Shown piece after piece: positions 61,710 through 64,000 of a stretch of 64,000 bases of DNA. Where the stretch lies: assembly GCF_943193085.1 (NCBI RefSeq), contig NZ_CALPCU010000002.1, positions 62,001 to 126,000 on the forward strand, in the 5' to 3' direction. Numbering within the stretch: position 1 is the first letter of the stretch; each line of letters starts with the position of its first letter. Under the pieces are notes generated by a model, which was not told the DNA's origin, ran no database searches, and was given only the letters and a program-made list of their open reading frames with translations. The translations under genes and the position numbers were made by a program. Source of the DNA: Vermiculatibacterium agrestimuris (GTDB lineage: Bacteria; Bacillota; Clostridia; Oscillospirales; Oscillospiraceae).

Positions 61710-63227
61710 TCAAAGGGTGCTTTTCAGCTTCACCCGGTCTATTTTCCCGTTGGGGGTCTGGGGCAGGGCCTCCATGCACACCAGCCGGCCGGGAAGCATA
61801 TAGGCCGGCAGACATTTGCGCAGCTCCAGGTTCACCTTCCGCAGAACCAGGGCCTCCCTGGTCTGGAGAAAGAGGACGATCTCCTGCTTCTCAGCGTCGA
61901 AGAGAACGCAGCCGTTCTCCACCCCGGGCAGGGTCTTGCAGGCGGTCTCGATCTCCCCCAGCTCGATGCGGTTGCCCCGGAGCTTGATCTGGGAGTCCTT
62001 CCGGCCCACGAACATGAGAAGTCCGTCCTCCGCGACGTAGGCCAAGTCGCCGGTGCGGTACATCCGCTGGTCATAGTCGGCGCACAGGGGATTCTGGACG
62101 AAGGCGGCCCTTGTCAGCTCCGGGGCGTTCCAGTAGCCCAGGGCCAGGCCGCTGCCCAGGATGCACAGCTCCCCGATCTCTCCCACGGCCGCCTCCTGCC
62201 CCTCCTCGGTGAGCACCACCGCCCCCATATTCCGGCAGGGAAGTCCGATGGGGAGGGGATCGGCGTCGGCAAAGGGCCTGTCCACCACGTAGCAGGTACA
62301 CACGTCGGTGATCTCGGTGGGGCCGTAGAGATTGGCATAGAGGGCCTTGGGGTGGCACCTGCGCCAGATGTTCAGCTGCCGGTTGGGCATGGCCTCACCG
62401 CAGAAGAGGATCTTGTCCAGCCCGGGCATGGCCCTCTCCGCCAAAATGCCGGAGTTGGCCACCGAGATCATCACCGTGGGCACCCAGAAGATAGCGTTGA
62501 TGCCCTCTGCCTCAATAAACTCCGGCAGCTTGGCCGGGAAGCGGAAGAGCACCTCCGGGATAATGACCATCTCCGCGCCGGTGTACATCATGGTGTAGAT
62601 ATCCAGGGTGGAATTGTCAAAATAGAAGGCCGACTGGTTGCCCAGCACGGTCTTCTCGTCAAAACGGAAGGTCTCCTGAAGCCACCGGGCATAGTCCAGG
62701 ATCCCCCGGTGGGGGATGGTGACCCCCTTGGGGGTGCCGGTGGAGCCGGAGGTGTACATGATGTAGATGGGATCCACGTCCATGACCCGCTCCAGCCGGG
62801 TCATGGCCCCCACGTCATCCGGGGGGCAGGCGCGCAAGTCCTGGGAGAGGTGGACTGTGAAGCCAGTCAGTTCCAGCCCCTCCAGGTTTCCCGCCAGCTC
62901 AGGGCAGGTGATGATATACCCCTGGCGCAGACTCTTCAAAATGCTCTGGAGCCGCAGCATGGGAATGTCCGCCGCCACAGGGACGTAGGGCTGCGCGGCA
63001 TACATGGCCCCGGCAAAGCAGGCCACGGCGTCGGCGCTCTTGGGCAGGTACACCACCACAGGCAGCAGCCCCTTCCTCTCCCCCCGGGCCTGGGTAAGGC
63101 CGGCGGCGATGGAGAGGGCCCTCGTCCTCAGCCCACAGAAGGTCAGCTTCTCCCACTCGTCCCGGACGGCGGTCTTGTCCCCCAGCCGGGCCGCGGTACG
63201 CTCCAGCATCATCACAGCGGAATTCAT
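61710..63227 (-). CDS. dltA: D-alanine--carrier protein ligase
   Basis: 505-residue adenylation enzyme activating D-alanine and loading DltC. ANL motifs: YTSGSTGTPKG (158-168), NLYGPTEITDVCTCY, YRTGDLAYVAEDGLLMFVGRKDSQIKLRGNRIELGEIE, and the final catalytic Lys in PNGKIDR. First complete gene of the dlt set; starts 17 bases after the upstream partial gene. Confidence 0.94.
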   Translation of the reverse strand: MNSAVMMLERTAARLGDKTAVRDEWEKLTFCGLRTRALSIAAGLTQARGERKGLLPVVVYLPKSADAVACFAGAMYAAQPYVPVAADIPMLRLQSILKSLRQGYIITCPELAGNLEGLELTGFTVHLSQDLRACPPDDVGAMTRLERVMDVDPIYIMYTSGSTGTPKGVTIPHRGILDYARWLQETFRFDEKTVLGNQSAFYFDNSTLDIYTMMYTGAEMVIIPEVLFRFPAKLPEFIEAEGINAIFWVPTVMISVANSGILAERAMPGLDKILFCGEAMPNRQLNIWRRCHPKALYANLYGPTEITDVCTCYVVDRPFADADPLPIGLPCRNMGAVVLTEEGQEAAVGEIGELCILGSGLALGYWNAPELTRAAFVQNPLCADYDQRMYRTGDLAYVAEDGLLMFVGRKDSQIKLRGNRIELGEIETACKTLPGVENGCVLFDAEKQEIVLFLQTREALVLRKVNLELRKCLPAYMLPGRLVCMEALPQTPNGKIDRVKLKSTL

Positions 63228-63244
63228 CCTGCTCTCCCCCTTTT

Positions 63245-64000
63245 TTAGTACACAAGCTCCAAGGTCTCGGCGGGGCCGAATTTGGTGAGCACCCTGCCGG
63301 TTTTGTCCACCGTCCAGCCCTCAGAGAGCACCTGGGCGGGACTGTCCAGCCAGACCTGCATCATGCCCCCCTCCTGGAACTCCAGGCGGGTGACTCCATC
63401 CGCTCCCCGGGTGATAACGGCGGGGAGATTCACCTGGGTCAGGTGGTTGGCAGGGGTCTGAGGGGCGTTAAAGTAAATACTGTTAGGCTTATTCAGCCCA
63501 ATATATAACTCTCCGTTGAACCATGTCCACACATCGGCGTCGGTGTTCACAGCGGAGGTGTCCACATTCTGGCTGAAGCTGATGCGCGCGCCGCCGGCCT
63601 TTTGATAGTTCTCGTCGTAGAGGGCAAAGTCCCTCTCTGCCCCGGCGGGGGTGAGCGTCAGCAGATCCCCCTCCCGGCGGCAGTCCAGCGTCAGGTTGTA
63701 GGCCGCGGCGGTGGCCAGCATCAGCTGATCCTCCCGGACAAAATTATATTGGTAGGAATACTGGAAGTTCTGCAGCTGCTCTATCTTGTCCCTGGCCTCC
63801 TCGGCGATATTGGGCATAAAGAGCCAGTCGCAGTGGTAGTAGACACAGGTGGGCATGCCGTACTTGGCGGAGATGCTGTCCCAGGGCTGCGTTACATAGG
63901 TGTAGGTGGAACAGTTCTGCAGCAGGATGGTCTTCTCCCCCTCCCGCTCCAGGAAGAAGGGCAGGGCCATCACATTCTCGGCGCTGACTTGGGGGGTGGC
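63245..64000 (-). CDS. Unknown protein upstream of dltA, C-terminal part
   Basis: The reading frame is open to the right edge of the window, so only the last 251 codons are seen. The visible part is soluble, with SAKYGMPTCVYYHCDWLFMP (aromatic-rich), then beta-rich text ending LTKFGPAETLELVY. The first half recalls the C-terminal part of exported polysaccharide deacetylase-like proteins, but no metal motif is in view and I do not assign a family. Close spacing to dltA argues for one operon and an envelope role. Confidence 0.6.
   Translation of the reverse strand, partial: ATPQVSAENVMALPFFLEREGEKTILLQNCSTYTYVTQPWDSISAKYGMPTCVYYHCDWLFMPNIAEEARDKIEQLQNFQYSYQYNFVREDQLMLATAAAYNLTLDCRREGDLLTLTPAGAERDFALYDENYQKAGGARISFSQNVDTSAVNTDADVWTWFNGELYIGLNKPNSIYFNAPQTPANHLTQVNLPAVITRGADGVTRLEFQEGGMMQVWLDSPAQVLSEGWTVDKTGRVLTKFGPAETLELVY

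Overview
The window looks like chromosome from a GC-rich Gram-positive gut anaerobe of the Oscillospiraceae type (relatives of Flavonifractor, Intestinimonas or Lawsonibacter). This is inferred from gene content, not from a database match. By eye most coding DNA is well above half G+C. The genes include a dlt teichoic-acid operon, secreted proteins with S-layer homology (SLH) domains, a Firmicutes NiaR regulator, PepV, TRAP transporters and 2-hydroxyacyl-CoA dehydratase activase-type proteins. Promoters are classic sigma-A boxes with 17-bp spacing, and Rho-independent hairpins separate most units. Two AT-richer patches (about 9.8-10.3 kb and 34.4-35.1 kb) look like acquired or decaying DNA.

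Layout. 0-8 kb: partial ClC transporter; CBS/CorC protein; an SdpR-SdpI pair with two matching inverted repeats around its promoter; a beta-CASP nuclease; a two-OB-fold ssDNA-binding protein; a lipoprotein-PepV-regulator unit. 8-12.5 kb: NiaR, small membrane proteins, a frameshifted secreted-protein gene, and nadE. 12.5-18.5 kb: DctPQM TRAP transporter, an isocitrate-lyase/PEP-mutase family enzyme and a PrpR-like regulator, apparently one uptake-and-cleavage module. 18.5-24 kb: two large secreted SLH phosphatases, one a multi-domain fusion. 24-26 kb: proBA. 26.3-31.9 kb: trmL-pgk-tpiA-gpmI-eno, followed by a structured element. 32-34.4 kb: prfB, a CAT-like acetyltransferase, tRNA-Leu and initiator tRNA-Met.

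34.4-35.4 kb is a recombination scar beside the tRNAs: an orphan gene, the last codons of a tyrosine integrase and the tail of a LytTR regulator. Then come a lipoprotein with three flavinylation-type motifs; a three-gene DUF2229 / dehydratase-subunit / activase set (37.2-40.2 kb); an MMPL exporter with a coiled-coil partner, divergent from a two-component system (40.3-47 kb); a Na/Pi-type transporter behind what reads as a yybP-ykoY (Mn2+) riboswitch (47-48.9 kb); a phosphoesterase plus a cytosolic BMP-domain protein under a LacI-type operator (48.8-51.5 kb); galE with a nucleotidyltransferase; a TAXI-TRAP transporter; and a dlt operon with an embedded GNAT enzyme, DltX and an LTA-synthase-like sulfatase (56.8-64 kb, cut by the right edge).

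The points most worth follow-up are the manganese riboswitch on a phosphate-type transporter, the split DUF2229 activase system, the SLH/hydrolase/phosphatase fusion, the triple-motif flavoprotein, the ParB-like/BMP fusion and the structured element after eno.
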